This document shows positions 1-11,120 of a stretch of DNA of 64,000 nucleotides, piece by piece. Positions within the stretch are counted from its first letter, which is position 1. Every line of letters begins with the position of its first letter. Source of the stretch: Symbiodinium microadriaticum. Lineage: Eukaryota; Sar; Dinophyceae; Suessiales; Symbiodiniaceae. Where the stretch lies: the NCBI GenBank assembly GCA_001939145.1, contig LSRX01000330.1:150796-214795 (forward strand), given 5' to 3'. Below the pieces are notes generated by a model. It made no database searches. It had not been told where the DNA came from and saw only the letters and a program-made list of their open reading frames with translations. A program made the translations under genes and the position numbers.

Positions 1-185
1 CAGGAATGGAAGCAGAACAAGCATGATGTGGCACGCGAGACTTCCAAGGGGAACAACATCCACGTCGAGAGTCTGCCAGACTCGGACGATTACAACGAGC
101 TATTGGACAACGGAGAATTCGTCCACTCCCAGACACAAACTCCTTTGACAAAGGCTGCCCGACGAACTGTTTCAACTTCTGGTGT
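1..185 (+). CDS. candidate internal exon, unknown protein, cut by the left edge
   Basis: The frame starting at base 1 is open through about 276 and reads as an acidic, polar peptide (EWKQNKHDVARE, then LPDSDDYNELLDNGEF). After about 185 the composition changes. Possible donors are GTGTGA near 182 and a GC donor after the AAG near 147. No start codon is needed if this is internal. The product is not recognised. Confidence 0.4.
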
Positions 186-1370
186 GAGCCACGATGGGAC
201 GGCCAAGCAAAGGGGGACTTCTGAGCCTCGGATTTGCGCATCCGGCAGCTTTCGTATGGACATCTCCATTAGATAAGAGACAAACCATGCAGAAATTCGT
301 AAAGGGCAAACGAGTCTCCAGATCTTGAGCGGGAAAATTCCGATGCATGCGCTAGTACACGGACGTAGATCAATCAATTTCTTGAGATGAAGAAGGCCTC
401 ATCGGGTGGGGGTTGCCTCTGTCATTGCAGCTTGGATTGAGGAATGTCGGGTTGCTTAGTGTTGCCAACCACAAGCTAAGTCCCTTGTTTTCGCAAGCAT
501 CCAGGCATGAATCTTACACCAATATGCAAAGGCTTGAGACCGGCCATTCTGGACAGCGTCTTTAGGAGCCTTTACACAAATGAACCCAATGTTGAACTTC
601 TCGAGGTCTTCGAGGCCTGTAAGAGAAAGCATCACTAAAGCGAAAAGCAGCCTCCCATGTGGCATCGGTTCAGGCAAGGCGTTGTTTGAGCATACATGCT
701 AGGCTCGCATGGTCATCTACCCAAACAAAACTTGTCCGCCGGAGGAACTACACACACACGAATCACAAGCATGTTAAACCCGGCTGCAGTCCTCAGCAGC
801 AGGTTTGCCGATCGCGACGAGATGGGCCTCAAGCCGTTGTCCGACAGCACACCGACGGCGGCGGCAGAGATGAAGAAGCCCACGAGATTTCATTTATGCA
901 GGGTTTCAGCCTGAAGTCTAGCAATTGTCGGATTACCTTGGTGTTTTCTAGGTACTCAAACTCGATGCCGAAATGCCCGCAGATCGTCCGACTGCAGGTG
1001 AAGGAGCTTGAACTCGTCTAGCAGTCTAGCTCAAGTGCATCGGATCATGTTGTTTCTCGCGAGCAGCCAAGGTATGTTGGCTTATTGCTTGTTTATGTCC
1101 CGATCCTTAGCCAGATTCTGGCCTGGCCTACTTACTTCGTTGCCGGGCGATACCTAGGGCAGCAGGACACAAGTTACCATATGTCCAGGCGGTTTTAGGG
1201 CGCTGGATTAACTGTCTGCAGCCGGAGTTCATGCCTGGAAGAGAGATGTTGTGTTTGGGCGAGCAGGCAGCGCATGAATCACGCCCTACTTCCTGCACAG
1301 TCACTTTAGAGATTCACGATGTAGAGCTTGTTGGAGCTCACCGCTGAATGATAGCTGTTTTCCCTGGCAG
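186..1370. other. intergenic or intronic DNA with weak exon hints
   Basis: No firm gene. A stretch near 787-887 (+) reads FADRDEMGLKPLSDSTPTAA and could be an exon. Another near 952-1020 reads NSMPKCPQIVRLQVKELELV before a TAG. Neither has enough support for a separate call. Confidence 0.3.
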
Positions 1371-1475
1371 GACATGTACGATGCCAAGTTTCACTTCATC
1401 TACGAGTATCAGCTTGGATACGTGTTCCTGGCCTGCAAAGAAGCTCACATGTTTGGAGTTGCCCCGCTGGCCTAG
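1371..1475 (+). CDS. candidate exon rich in aromatic residues, unknown protein
   Basis: It follows a strong acceptor (ctgttttccctggcag). The frame reads DMYDAKFHFIYEYQLGYVFL, then ACKEAHM, and reaches a TAG at 1473. A GT donor near 1457 would end it earlier. Aromatic and aliphatic content suggests a buried or membrane-proximal segment. It may belong with the exons at 1786, 2059 and 4511. Not matched to a family. Confidence 0.5.
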   Translation, partial: DMYDAKFHFIYEYQLGYVFLACKEAHMFGVAPLA

Positions 1476-1785
1476 GGCCAAGTCCTCATAGACCCAGCTT
1501 CAGCGCTTCTGTATGAGCTTTTCTGGGCCATGTGCCGAGCCCAAGCACTCGCTCGGCCTGGAGGTTTCTTGCTGTTTGGCTGGTTGGGCTGACCCGAACT
1601 ACTATCACTATCCTGGCCAATGGCGCAGCTTGGCATCAAACATCCGTGTGTATACTTATGCCACTGCCCATCTTGCTGATTCGTTCGCAGACGGTCTATG
1701 TAGTTAAAATTGCAACCTGCTTGTCCCGCTGAGCTGAGCTCGTTGACTCGAGGTCCGATCTGCACACTTTCCGAACCCGACCAAG

Positions 1786-1866
1786 GCCAGGGCCCCTGCG
1801 CGGGTGAATCGGCCGGACCAGCACGTCTACAAGATCATGGCCAACTCGGGCCCTTTGAAGGACCTG
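1786..1866 (+). CDS. candidate exon, unknown protein
   Basis: Starts after the acceptor aacccgaccaag. The GC-rich frame reads RVNRPDQHVYKIMANSGPLK and stays open to 1980, but the composition turns intron-like after about 1866. The 3' boundary is approximate. The antisense frame is also open and is judged a shadow. Confidence 0.45.
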
Positions 1867-2058
1867 AGTTCCAAACGGGTTTTGGGCTGGGCCTTGTATT
1901 TCGGATTCAAGACGCTTGTATTGGATCCGGTGAATCTGCCACGGTTCGAATATGTTTGCTTCATGAATCCACTTTCGTAGCTTCACGCGGAAGTGTTCGT
2001 GGATTCCAAATTCCAAGTGTCAAGATGGCCCCAATAGGTTCGAAGGATTTTCGTTCAG

Positions 2059-2104
2059 CTTCTTCGGCGCCTTGGAGCCACATGCTCCTTTTCTCGTGGT
2101 TTGT
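2059..2104 (+). CDS. candidate short exon, unknown protein
   Basis: Follows the acceptor attttcgttcag. Reads FFGALEPHAPFLVVCE. Several GT donors lie at 2096-2104, so the end is uncertain. The PHAPFLVV stretch is loosely like a kinase hinge strand, but there is no other kinase motif nearby and I do not claim one. Confidence 0.35.
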
Positions 2105-3124
2105 GAAGTCTTGAAGCTTATTCGTGTGATGACTTTTTCGAAGTGCTACTTTGAAGCTGGCTCCGTGGTCCAGGGTTCAGAGTTCGGATTTTGGCAGCAT
2201 GCGGAGCTGTTGAGACTCGTCGATTGTGGACCCGACCTGAAATGCGGATGTAAGTTTGCGAGATCAACTTGTTCAGATGTTGTTGCCGATGGCTGTTGAC
2301 TGCCTGATGCAAAACCTCGATTGGAGCGAGGGATTAAATTTGAAGGCTTTGCACATCACTTAAAGAGTGCGAGCTGGAAGCAAGCACGGAGCTGACACGT
2401 GTGGCAGGACGCACCTTACGTTCTCATGGCGAACACAGGCCGCGTCTCATGCATGTCTGGGTACGGCGACATGTACTTACAAGACTTTAGACGAGACTGT
2501 CAATCCCTGCCCCAAAGCGGCGACTTAGCCCTTGACATTTCCAGGGGCAGTTGGACGTTTCAACCGTGCGCAGCGGTCGATGTACAACACAGATGCCTCT
2601 CGGTGCCATGGTAGCTCAGCGCCTACGGCCTCAAACAATTGAAGATGCAAGGCTAAGTTTCTTGGGCATGAGAGTCTTGCAAGGATGACGGCTAATGTTG
2701 CACTGTGTTTAGTGCCGTTTCCCCAAGTTGAGAGGTCGGAGAAAAACCCCTGGGTCTTGCTAGGTGAACTAGATTTTGGTTCTGATGTTGCTTGTTTGTT
2801 TCTTTGGTGTCCTTTTCACAAAACGCCTGGATGTTTGATTTTCTGCAGTGACACAGAGTGGGGCCGTGAGTGACCATTACTACCAGTACCAGTAACCCTT
2901 CTTCGTTAAGTACATGCAAAAACAAGCGTATGCGTGAATGTGTTATTTGAAAAAATGCAGGCGATCGAACAAAACCAGGAACAGCACTGTCATGCTATGT
3001 TTATGTTGATTGCCACCTGCGCGTGCGAAGCAGCTCTTGTTCGTGGTGGACGCAAGGTGACTTCAGGTTGTGCTGTGGCGAGGTCCAAAGGTCAGGAATG
3101 ATCCTAGGGCCGTAGAGGATCAGT
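2105..3124. other. no gene seen
   Basis: Mixed-composition DNA with only short frames. No repeat structure or convincing exon was found. Confidence 0.4.
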
Positions 3125-3300
3125 ATACATGATTCAGCAACTGGCGCTTGATTCAGCAACTGCGCTTCAGAAACCATGCCCGCTTCAGTAACTGCGCTTC
3201 AGCAACTGTGCTTCAGCAACTGCCGCGGTTCAGCAACTCCGACTGCCGCGGTTCAGCAACTGCGCTTCAGCAACTGCCGCGATTCAGAAACTGGCCCAGC
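3125..3300. repeat. left arm of minisatellite cassette (ttcagcaactg motif)
   Basis: About ten degenerate copies of ttcagcaactgc(g/c), some as gattcagaaactgg (3281-3294). The motif reappears in reverse complement at 3560-3750 (for example 3643-3656), so the two blocks form inverted arms around the 55-bp repeats. Confidence 0.8.
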
Positions 3301-3310
3301 AGTTTACCTA

Positions 3311-3530
3311 ATGACGTTCATGGTCTAGTGCGATTTGGGACCAGAGCACCCATGTCCAAAACCTAGTGACGTCTATAGTCTAATGCGATTTGGGACCAGA
3401 GCATCCATGTCCAAAATCTAATGACGTCCATGGTCTAGGGCGATTTGGGAACAGAGCATCCATGTCCAAAACCTAATGACGCCCATGGTCTAGGGCGACT
3501 TGGGAACAGAGCATCCATGTCCAAAACCTT
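3311..3530. repeat. 55-bp tandem repeat, four copies
   Basis: Units start at 3311, 3366, 3421 and 3476. Each contains gatttgggaccagagca followed by ccatgtccaaaac, with a few substitutions between copies. The last unit breaks up after 3530. Confidence 0.85.
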
Positions 3531-3559
3531 ATGTGGTCTAGTGCGATTTGGGACCACGT

Positions 3560-3750
3560 TCTGGTTTCTGAACCCAGGTGTAGTTTCCGAATCGGTCCGT
3601 TGAGTTTCCGAATCAGCCGTTCCAGTTGCCGAATCAGCTGTTCCAGTTTCTGAATCACGGCTGGTTTCTGAATCACGGCTGGGGTCTGAATCATGGCTGG
3701 TTTCTGAATCAGCCGTTCTGGTTACTGAATCAGTCGTTCTTGTTGCCGAA
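3560..3750. repeat. right arm of minisatellite cassette (inverted)
   Basis: About ten copies of an 18-20 bp unit of the form ccagtttctgaatcacgg. They are the reverse complement of the left-arm motif. Copies differ at one to three positions. Confidence 0.8.
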
Positions 3751-4510
3751 TTTTCCGCCGACCGGCCGTAGAGCCAGAAACGATGGCGGACCAGACAGCA
3801 ACGAAGTGCCGAAACTCTGGCGCACCTCCTGTCTAAGTGGCAGGTCAGAAAGATGTTTCAGCTGCAACACAGTTTAAAGCGGAGCGAAGCGGCTTTTTTG
3901 TTTCATGTCGATTAATTTAACACCATGAGACGAAGTGCAAGCATGATTTCACGAAAAGAAAGCGACAAGGAGCCACACTTGTGGCTTTAAAGAAGAGATG
4001 AACGACATGAAGAAAGATATCGAAAGGAGCGAATTTATTCGCCTAGAGTCCGAGCCTGCTCCCTCTTAAACCCGTAAGAGAAAGCCTCCAAGATGGCCAT
4101 CTAAAGTCCGAGCTTGAGCCCTCCTGCACCCCTTGGAAAGCCACCAAAATCTTAAGGCTCTTCCCCCAGAAAAGCCAAACTGTAGATAAGTACCATGTAC
4201 AACCCGAGCCTGAGCCCTCCTAAGGCCCATTAAAATTCCTTTAAAGGGCTGCAAATCCCTTCCAAGTCCTTCGTAAAGGCCACAAATGGTTTCAAGATCC
4301 AGCTTCAGGCCCATGAAAATGCTTCACCTCTCGCAGAACCGACCCTGGCGAAAACCATTGGTCAACGGCTTGAGATTCCCAGTGCGAATTCGGCGAGCTG
4401 TCATGTTTTACCACAGGCGGGGTAAGCTCGAGCTGAGAGACCAGTCGCACATCCCTTATAGTTCTTTCTGGAACTATTTTGATCTTAAACTGACATCTCA
4501 ACCCCTACAG
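3751..4510. other. no gene; weak repeats
   Basis: Contains a small hairpin-like run (aaagcggagcgaagcggctt near 3876) and three loose copies of gagtccgagcctg between 4047 and 4222. No coding frame is supported. Confidence 0.4.
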
Positions 4511-4678
4511 CCTGACTGTTTACCAACCGTTTCTTCAAACACTTGTCCTGGCTTTGGCCGAGCCCCTCTTATCCAAAACCGAGGAATCCTTGCCCATGTA
4601 CCTGATGTGCACTATGCTGGCTGCCAGCGTCTTCGGACCGATCGTCCTGTTGCCACTGCTTTTGACAGCTTATGGCAG
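4511..4678 (+). CDS. candidate exon with a hydrophobic membrane segment
   Basis: Follows a strong acceptor (tctcaacccctacag). Reads LTVYQPFLQTLVLALAEPLL, then a segment with MYLMCTMLAASVFGPIVLLP that could be a transmembrane helix. The donor is unclear (GC near 4665 or 4675). The same frame stays open to 5153, giving a 199-codon frame, so the exon could be longer. Likely part of a membrane protein; family not recognised. Confidence 0.5.
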
Positions 4679-4824
4679 GATTACATTTGCGCACCTCGGT
4701 CTTCAAGGCATGCAAAGCCGAAGCTTCAAGCGCACAAGCCGCAGGCCTAGGTCCGGAAACCCTCAAGCTTCTCGCCCACGACAAAACATGAACAGCCAAA
4801 TTCTCCAGAAATCATGCATAAAAG

Positions 4825-4947
4825 ATCGTAAGGCGCCTATACATCGAGTCACTCACGGCTCGTGGTGCTGGCTTCCTGCCTTCCATGATCGGCGAGAAGT
4901 GGACAGAGGGCCTGGCCACTTACCTCGCATCGCTTCGAAGTGTAGGA
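4825..4947 (+). CDS. candidate exon of the same membrane protein locus
   Basis: A frame different from the long one reads RRLYIESLTARGAGFLPSMI, then GEKWTEGLATYLASLRS. The acceptor may be after aaag (4824). It can follow the 4511 exon in phase if a GC donor is used. A further possible exon near 5076-5153 reads FNLEVVAAFVKGDRNMLVLS. Confidence 0.45.
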
Positions 4948-5192
4948 GCTTCAGAGGCGTCAGGGTTTTTGTCGCTTGGTTGCCTGTTGCACGATTGTTC
5001 AACAGGTGCAAGTCGTACTTCGTCACTCCAACTATGCACGGCCTGCTTTTGGATTGGCACGGTGCTTGTAAGTACTTCAATTTGGAAGTGGTTGCAGCCT
5101 TTGTCAAGGGGGATCGTAACATGCTCGTCCTGAGTCCAATCTCACAAGTTTGACAGCCCCAGACTGAGTCGAACAGCCACTGACTGACTCAG

Positions 5193-5243
5193 GTTCTTCT
5201 CTGTGCCATCAAGGGTATCTTCTTCAAGAGCATCCCGATCTGA
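5193..5243 (+). CDS. candidate terminal exon
   Basis: Follows the acceptor actgactgactcag. Reads VLLCAIKGIFFKSIPI and ends in TGA at 5241-5243. The hydrophobic, basic end fits a membrane protein C-terminus, which is why it is tentatively joined to the 4511 and 4825 exons. Confidence 0.45.
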   Translation, partial: VLLCAIKGIFFKSIPI

Positions 5244-7174
5244 TCTGAGGGCCTACGAAATACTAATGAAAGCATGAATCTGTCAGCTCAGGGCTAAAGT
5301 CTTAGCCGGCTTAACCCTGAAGTATCCCTGTTCATGCACGAGAGCTACTTCAGAGCAGCTTCGCCTAGCTCCTCGAAACCTGGTGGGGCTTGGCACGAAG
5401 CACTCCACAAAAGGGCGCAAAGCTGCGGAAACCAACAAAATTTACAAAAATAACCTCTAGGCCTGGTGCTTACAGGTAATTCAGGTAATTGCTCGATGGC
5501 AGCTGGCATTGATGTCATGTGATGTTCGCCAAGAGTCACAGAAATCTCTGCCAAAGCATCGCTTGTTGCTTGACATGTCCGGCGAGGAACAAAAGGTGGC
5601 ATGTTTGGGTCCTCGGTTGTTGTGTAGGTGTTGACGCTGTGGATCTCAAGAGTTTTGTCGTAGCAGTTTAATCTATCTCAGACGGTGGCTGCAGTTCGAC
5701 AGCAGGAGAAGTTGCGCTGAACCCAAACCCCAAGCAGCTGCATCTAGGGCTAGGGTCGAGAATGTTCGCAACTGGGCGTTGTCCCGATGTTGGATGTAAG
5801 CTGTCGACTGCTTACTTGCTGGTATTCGATATCAGAGCGCCAACAGAGTAGTTACTGTTCCTCTAGTCTGAGATCTTTCATCCACTTGGAGCCACTAAGA
5901 CTTGATCACTAAGACCTTCCTACTTTCTGTTGTTGTTCACTCCTCCGCTGGAAGTCCTGGTGAGCCCTCGGTGTGCTCCGCTCCGTCCCTATTCCCTAAT
6001 CATCGAAACAAAAGAAGCAGTTTTCCCACAGCCTAACCCACAACCTCTCATCCGAGTGTTTCAGCCTCCAGTTCGGTGTCCGAGGCTCTCAATTGCCGGG
6101 TTTCGGCGGGTTCAGCTGGCGAGCAAATGCTGGGAGCTTCCGAGGCCGGCCAAGACGCAGGAGGTCTCCTCCAGAAAATCCTCGGCAGACAAGGCGCGGC
6201 GTCCTTGTGCATCCCAGAACACCCTGTTGGGCGGTGTAGGAAGTGTCCCATCCTTAACTCTCCAGAAACGTCCGTGCTCTTCCCCCATCCGTTCGTTGCC
6301 GCAAGCAGTTCCAGATGGCCACTCCGGGCGAAGGAAGAGTACTACAGTCACTAGAGCTTCTGTTTGAGCTCTGATTTCAGCAAGATTCGCCATCCAAGGT
6401 TTCTATTTGGGGGTTGAGTATTAGGAGGTGAAACAGCAGCTGCAGAGTCCGGAGAGCGAAGAACGTCCCTCCTCTGGAACACAACCGAGCCTGATCAGAC
6501 CGCATTCTGAGCTCTTCTTCCGTAAACTCACAGCAGGATATCGTGCCGGAGGAGGACAAAAGTGCGTTGCGGAGAATGTGCCGGTCTCAAGCGTCTTCGA
6601 GACACGCAGGGTTGCGTCGTTTGCGCCAGTTTAGCCGCGGATGGATTTTGATGTGTTTACATTAAGCTATTGAGTCTGCTTTGCTTTACCCTTGAACGGC
6701 GCCAGATCTTATCGTGTCAGGATCTCAGGATCTCAACTTGCGGAGCTTCGGAGGTCAGGTGCTGTCTGGAGTTAGGTAGTTTTCGGTATTCAAAGTGCCT
6801 TACACCCACTGATGATGATGACGATGATGATGATGATGATGATGATGATGGTAATGATATGATGCTGATGCTGCTGATGATGTTGAGGCTGATGTTGATG
6901 TCGAGACTGAGGCTGAGGCTGATGAATAAGATGATGGTGATGATGATGATGATGATGATGATTATGATGATGATGAAGGAGAAGGAGCAGGAGGAGCAGA
7001 AGGAAGAGGAGGGTGGTGGTGATGATGATGATGATGATGATGCTCAGAGCGAGACTGAGAGTTATCATGCTCATACCTCATGACCATGATGAAGGTGCTG
7101 ACGACGATGCCGCTGGACTAAGCAGAAGAGCATTCGGGAAGGATTCTGACTTGGCCAGCTCGTCAAAAAGTTAG
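5244..7174. other. mostly non-coding; one ambiguous antisense frame
   Basis: A + frame (5930-6367) and a minus frame (6393-6112) overlap. The minus frame has an acceptor-like caacag and reads FWDAQGRRALSAEDFLEETS before a TGA at 6112, so a minus-strand terminal exon is possible. I could not decide between them. The Asp-codon repeat at 6811-7041 is listed separately. Confidence 0.25.
6811..7041. repeat. imperfect GAT trinucleotide repeat
   Basis: Runs of (GAT)n at 6811-6850, about 6935-6980 and 7019-7041, separated by gaggct and gaaggag variants. Read on + it would give poly-Asp. The lack of flanking coding context argues for a microsatellite. Confidence 0.8.
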
Positions 7175-7258
7175 GCATTTCGAGAGCCTCGTCAACTTCG
7201 TGGCTTTCAATCGCAAAGACCCTCAGCGTGTCTTCCTACCGGCAGGCGCGCCGCACAG
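7175..7258 (+). CDS. candidate exon, unknown protein
   Basis: Acceptor gttag at 7170-7174, donor GT at 7259. Reads HFESLVNFVAFNRKDPQRVF, then LPAGAPH. Length 84 nt (phase 1 nt in, 2 nt out). Well-formed in composition, but not recognised. Confidence 0.5.
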
Positions 7259-9528
7259 GTTTTGCGGCACGAGGGGCCTGAACTAAGTCGGATAGGGGAT
7301 TCAACGTCGTGGTTGGCCTCCTCCATAGAATGCTGAGCATTCCTGAAGGTTCATGGCTAGAGATTGGGATTGCATTTGTCAGTGATTTCTTTACAGTGTG
7401 ATCTCAATGACATGCATCCCTAAGCCTCCAGCCCAAATGCTTCTAGCCTTTGCATCCCGAAGCTTCATGACTTGTCCTCTGATTCATCCTGATAACTGAC
7501 AGTCCACCACATTGAAGCCGACGAAAATCAGGTCAGTAATTCCCTGAGGTTGAACCTGTCCATAAAGAACCGCCGCTGTGCATCCACACTTAACATTACT
7601 TATCCAAATCTGTGAAGGATGCTGGGATGTCTTTTGTCGAGATGGGGCCTTTGGTCTCCCCGAATCCTTTGCAGAGCCTTCTGAAGTATCGGAGCTCGAG
7701 GCATTCTCGAAGCATCTCATCAAAAATCCAGGTTCAGGGCATAAGCCATGCTCCATGGTCGCTCTGCAGCTGTGCATAAACATCAGTTTCCGTCAGAGGA
7801 GATCCGCCCCCTCCGCCGAGAAAATCACCTGCGGAGGACAATGGGAAGTCTGGCTTGCGACAGGTTCAGACGAGATTTGGTTGGTAGAGAAGCTGTACCC
7901 CGCGCATTGATCACTTGACGACCGATGCCGAAAGTCGGGCAGGGCAAACTTTCCATTCCAGGGTTTTGTGCACATCCTACAGACTGCACTACACACCTAG
8001 CTAGACGATATAGTCAAGTCCCTAATTAAGCCCCAACTGCGCATCCACCACTTGTGCTGAGCTGGCTTTCGACGACTTTGGTGGATTTCTTGCTCGTGGC
8101 GTACTTGGCACAAGCGTAGAGAAACGTATGTACCTGCTCGCTCAGCCTCACACCCAGAACCTTCAAGCTACAATCCTGACGCCCGAGTGCCTGACTGTGG
8201 TAATGGGTCTCAGCCTCTAAGTCTCTAAGTTCGCAGTGTTTCCTTGCGCTTAAGAATGTATATAGGTGTGATAGAACTGCTGAAAACATGGCGGAAGACT
8301 GGCAGCAAGCCTCAGCAAGCCTCGGGGCCTCTGGGAGGCGGCGGAGGTGAGCGGGAAGGACGTTCTGCAAGCAAATCGAGAGGCCGCCTGCTGTCAGAGT
8401 CTGTGCCTGTCGCGGGCAGGAGGACGTTTCAATGTTGGTTTCGGGGCGATTTGGATGGCACAACCAGAAAAAATCTCGCGTTTCCATGGAGCACGGCACA
8501 ACTTTCAAACCCCAAAGACGTCTCTCAAAACTTCTGGTATCCTACAAGTAGAGGGCAAGAACTTGCTTGCAGCTGAGACTTTCAGCTTGTCAACCTTGCG
8601 CCTTTGGTTGTCCCTGAGTCGAACATCCCATGCCTTTGTTTAAGTTTTGCCAAGACCATATAAGCACAAATCCAAAATCCTGCAGGTCGAGTTCGGGACA
8701 GCTAAGCACTGAGCCCGAAATGCCAGATTGCAAAGCATGCCCATGAGCAGCAACCCGACCCAATGTACGTAAAATGTGCTATTGGCTACGCACAACGGAA
8801 AACCCGAAAACCCCCGCTCGTTCAAGATCATGGCCACGATGACTGGAGATGCTAGGATGCCCTAGGGCCCTACGCAGGGCTTCTTTAGCTGGGAGAAGCA
8901 ACCACCTCTGTGTCTGCCTGCTTCGGGGCTCCAATGACCCCCACATGGCCCACATGGGACCAGGCTCAGATGGTTCTCCACGGAGTGTTGGAGATGGAAG
9001 CTTCTGGGCCCTCGACTTATCAGAAGTTCTCTGTGAACCTGGGGATGGTGGAGGGAATGGGTTCGGACTAAGGCCCGCGGCCTACAGCACCCGTTATGTA
9101 AGTTGCGAGAGCTTCAATAGCTGGAGCTTCAGAACTCCCAAAGATCGAAGCCTCCCGGCTCGACTTCAGAGAAGTCTTTCTTTGCTCTTTGCGGATTTTC
9201 TGACCGAAGGCTTCTGAGGTGACACGCCAGGCATCTTCAGACTTTGGTTCCCTTTTGCCCAGGCCCAACTCGGTGCTGGGAGGTGTGGCCCGCAGCCTCT
9301 CTGACCAGCTCAGCGCCGCTTCCGCCCGGGAAGCCCAGCCTTGCGCTTTTTGAGCAGGGGATCAGGGGCTTTCCGGGTTTGGGTCACGGCGATCACTACT
9401 GCAGAAGGGGACGAAGGTGGTGAGAATCATGTCAAGCTACTGTTCTAGGCTAGTCAACATCACTCGAAGTCAAGGCCGAGGCTTAAGGAACAGCTGGAGA
9501 AGCCAGCGTTTCAGTATTTCGGGTTCAG
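7259..9528. other. no firm gene
   Basis: Possible exons near 7630-7725 (reads GLPESFAEPSEVSELEAFSK) and 7799-7861 (between gtcag and a GTTCAG donor) are ambiguous between frames. The rest shows nothing. Confidence 0.3.
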
Positions 9529-9600
9529 GCTTGATGTGCACATGCGGACACCTTCAGGCATCCTGAAAATTACCGAGCAGCAGACGAAAGACTTTCCTAT
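9529..9600 (+). CDS. candidate exon, unknown protein
   Basis: Acceptor cgggttcag, donor GTAGGG at 9601. Reads LDVHMRTPSGILKITEQQTK, then DFP. It ends with two bases (AT) that the exon at 9788 completes to ATG, so the phases agree. Reading on past the donor meets a TAG at once. Confidence 0.5.
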
Positions 9601-9787
9601 GTAGGGATCTGTGGGTCTTCAAGCTCTGAACTCAAGTCTGCCAAGGGAACGTGCGAGGGTGGTGCATCTCGTGTGTGCATGCGGTTGTGCCGAAGGGTTG
9701 CCTGCCGTGCATGCAGAACTGGTCAGGGTTCAGTGCCCGTTCTTGGTATTGTGAGTCGGGAGTTGGTCCTAGCAAGACTCTCCAAAG

Positions 9788-9937
9788 GACCGGGGAGCAG
9801 GGCCCAGGGGCAAAGCACAAGGTGGAGATTCTCTCGGAGACGTTCGGACTGATGGTGCGATCCTGCATCAAGGCCTGTCTGGGCCTCTTAGTTTTGATGG
9901 GTCCGGAGGCAATAGGCGATTTGTTCAAGATGGGGCA
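9788..9937 (+). CDS. candidate exon, helical hydrophobic segment
   Basis: Acceptor gactctccaaag. Reads TGEQGPGAKHKVEILSETFG, then LMVRSCIKACLGLLVLMGPE and AIGDLFKMG. The 3' end is set at a GC donor and is approximate. The mix of hydrophobic and charged helix suggests a soluble helical bundle or a membrane-associated helix. Confidence 0.5.
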
Positions 9938-10665
9938 GCCCAAGCTTGAAAGCTGTGACAGGTCCAGTATCGTGGCTTCCGGTTGCAACTGTGAAAACCG
10001 CACCACACCCGAAAGAAGTGCTCTTTGACCAGCGAATGAGTACTCTGCCTTCAGACCCTTTGGATTCGGCCCCCACTCAGTGATTGAACAACAAATGTTT
10101 GCATGACGCGCCTGAACTTGGAAAGTTTGCCCAGCTCAAAGTGTAAGTCGCGGTGACAGCTCAAGATGTTGAACATGGCAGGCTCGTATCGAAGTAGGCA
10201 TACAGCTCCGGGACTCAACGTTACTCCTGAACCTGAAGCCCAATCCATAAGCACCAAGTCCTAAAGCCTGACCGAATTCAGTTGTTTGCAAGAGACATGA
10301 CAGCCGGATTTGCAGTTTAATCTAGGTTGGACCGGGCCTCCGAATCCTCACACTCAAAGCTTCGGCATCGCATTCCACAGGTGGTTGACCTGCCCTCATG
10401 CAGCGACTTCCTCCTTCGCATGGAGGCCGCCTGGATCCTGAAACCGGGTCCTGGGCTCCTTGGGCCTAGGGATTTTAAGCCCAATGCTTTCGGAAGAGAG
10501 CCCAGGCCCTGCCGAACCAATGTTACGCACGCGATGTGTAAGGATAAAAGCATACAGAGTAGCAAGCACAAACCTCACCGACAGAGTGACGAGCAACTTT
10601 TAGATAACCGATGTGCCCGTCTCTTGCTTGCCCCTGCGAAAACATCTCGATGCAAGGAATTTGCA

Positions 10666-10757
10666 GACCCACCACCCCCACCAGCAACAACAGCAACAAC
10701 AACCCCGCCACCACCGCAACTGCCACTGCCACCGCCACCTCCGCCGCCGCCACGCAA
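10666..10757. repeat. CCN-rich imperfect trinucleotide repeat
   Basis: Runs of ccacca, aacaac and ccgcca. Open in several frames on both strands as poly-Pro or poly-Gly. Treated as a microsatellite. Confidence 0.75.
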
Positions 10758-10777
10758 CCCTGCTTACTAAGACCCCT

Positions 10778-10935
10778 GAGCCCTAAACCCTAAAGCCCTC
10801 AACCCCAACAAGTCCCACGAAGCTCTAAGCACTGCCAATACCCTGAATCTGAAGGCCTGAAAGGCCGAACCCCGCACAGCCCTAAACGGTCTAGGGTTTA
10901 GGGGTTTAAAAACCCCTAAGCCCTATGAACCCTGA
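10778..10935. repeat. degenerate telomere-like repeats with a palindrome
   Basis: Multiple CCCTAAA, CCCTGAA and CCCCTAAG variants, with TTTAGGG in the opposite orientation at 10894-10902. A perfect 22-bp palindrome occupies 10898-10919 (ttaggggttt, aa, aaacccctaa). It looks like an interstitial head-to-head telomeric relic or simply the CCCTRAA-rich background of this genome. Confidence 0.6.
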
Positions 10936-11044
10936 ACCCTTTACTGGGCCTGGCTTTCAATTCTTGTACCTTGGAGACGCAGATTAGTTCTTGCTAAGAC
11001 TGGATTGATGCAAGAACAAGCAGAAAACTGACAACTGCCTCTAG

Positions 11045-11120
11045 AGGCAGCTGGGCTGGCGCTTGACGGAGAGCTCCTGGACCAGGCTGCCGCGTTTCAA
11101 AGCGACTTTGAAATCCGATA
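11045..11120 (+). CDS. candidate exon, unknown protein
   Basis: Strong acceptor gacaactgcctctag, donor GTAGGA at 11121. Reads AAGLALDGELLDQAAAFQSD, then FEIR. The LLDQAAAFQ helix resembles coiled or signalling helices, but it is too short to assign. Confidence 0.5.
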
